A model generated the notes under the pieces. The model saw only the letters and a list, made by a program, of their open reading frames with translations. It ran no database searches and had not been told where the DNA came from. This document shows positions 63,507 through 64,000 of a stretch of DNA of 64,000 nt, one piece after another. Source of the stretch: Bacillota bacterium (lineage in GTDB: Bacteria > Bacillota > Bacilli > Desulfuribacillales > Desulfuribacillaceae); contig JAEWFW010000020.1 of assembly GCA_023388635.1 (NCBI GenBank), positions 1 through 64,000 on the forward strand. Reading direction: 5' to 3'. Positions within the stretch are counted from its first letter, which is position 1; every line of letters starts with the position of its first letter. The position numbers and the translations under genes are program-made.

Positions 63507-63595
63507 ACGCGTTCCTCCTAACTCGTAAATAAAAATACCCTTGTCTATAGTTCATTCTTTTACATCCAAAAATATTACTCTATATAAAAAGAATA

Positions 63596-64000
63596 TTACT
63601 TTATATGAAAAGAATCTGTCTCCGCCTTGAGAATATATTGTTTAAACATCCGTCCCCGTTCTTCAAAAGAAGAAAACATGTCCCAACTGGCACACGCCGG
63701 CGACAACAGAACTATATCACGCGGTTTTGCTAGATTACGAGCAAATTCTACTGCATCTTCTAAATTATTGACAGTATGCAGATCGTTAATACCTGCCTTC
63801 TTTCCCGCATCCGCTAATTTACCCGCAGTTTGCCCGAAAACAATCATCGCTTGTACCGATGTCTGCAAATCGCTGACCAAATCATCAAAATCGTTGCCGC
63901 GATCCAGCCCGCCTGCTATGAGAATCACCTTGTCTGAAAAAGCGCGCAAGGCTTGGGATGTCGCTTGTTGATTCGTCGCCTTGGAATCGTTGTAATATTT
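63596..64000 (-). CDS. murD: UDP-N-acetylmuramoylalanine--D-glutamate ligase, C-terminal part (cut by window edge)
   Basis: The final 134 residues of MurD. The segment starts inside the conserved YYNDSKATN motif of the central ATP-binding domain and runs through the C-terminal domain with AGGLDRG and LLSPACASWDMF, both diagnostic of MurD. The N-terminal part is outside the window. Ninety bases separate it from ftsW. Confidence 0.95.
   Translation of the reverse strand, partial: KYYNDSKATNQQATSQALRAFSDKVILIAGGLDRGNDFDDLVSDLQTSVQAMIVFGQTAGKLADAGKKAGINDLHTVNNLEDAVEFARNLAKPRDIVLLSPACASWDMFSSFEERGRMFKQYILKAETDSFHIK

Overview
The window looks like chromosomal DNA of an endospore-forming Firmicute. 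It carries sigE, sigG, spoIIGA, two sleB-type germination hydrolases with ypeB, spore photoproduct lyase, a Spo0E-type phosphatase, a YteA-type protein and a LytH-like peptidase. A bacillithiol-type deacetylase, a HemAT oxygen sensor and the ylm/divIVA cluster point towards Bacilli. A glutamate synthase split into three proteins, a short type I glutamine synthetase and an ANTAR regulator are more typical of anaerobic Clostridia. A lineage near the Bacilli/Clostridia border, such as a Desulfuribacillus-like organism, is a guess. No rRNA, tRNA, CRISPR array or complete insertion sequence was found.

Layout. 1-8.3 kb: the start of an ECF sigma factor, then a nitrogen-assimilation locus with glnN (-) diverging from a + operon of three glutamate synthase parts, glnA and an ANTAR antiterminator. 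Each divergent leader carries an intrinsic terminator whose 5' arm overlaps a small hairpin with the same hexaloop AAAGGC. 8.4-27.9 kb: a mosaic of short units: ypeB-sleB, splB, a half-size chromate transporter, cbiX and a molybdopterin oxidoreductase, BirA-controlled bioY, hemAT, an SLH-3D wall protein, a Spo0E-like gene, serC, fic, an M23 peptidase, a second sleB, an S-box-controlled metI-like gene, ddl, a deacetylase lipoprotein, bshB2 and a 54-residue small protein. 27.9-39.2 kb: the pyrimidine operon pyrR-uraA-pyrC-carA-carB-pyrK-pyrD-pyrF-pyrE (-), with a PyrR-type leader but no pyrB. 39.3-46.4 kb: doxX, a zinc-ribbon protein, a PrcB-like protein, rluD-lspA, a yteA-like gene and lytH-like peptidase, and a phasin-ubiB pair. 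46.4-64 kb: the division and sporulation block on the - strand, murD-ftsW-murG-murA-ftsQ-ftsA-ftsZ-spoIIGA-sigE-sigG-ylmC-pgeF-ylmE-ylmG-ylmH-divIVA-ileS, ending with an Ile T-box ahead of ileS.

How it works together. Nitrogen genes are probably tuned by antitermination through the ANTAR protein. Pyrimidine genes are tuned by PyrR attenuation, methionine synthesis by a SAM riboswitch, ileS by a T-box and bioY by BirA. The last block links wall precursor synthesis and division to the switch that turns on sigma-E and sigma-G.

The most unusual items are the paired AAAGGC-hexaloop leaders and a structured intergenic repeat. The repeat has two well-preserved copies (38345-38422 and 53306-53434) and a probable relic (52811-52843). 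All three lie 22-50 nt upstream of a start codon and in the same orientation as the downstream gene. The two good copies differ by compensated stem changes.
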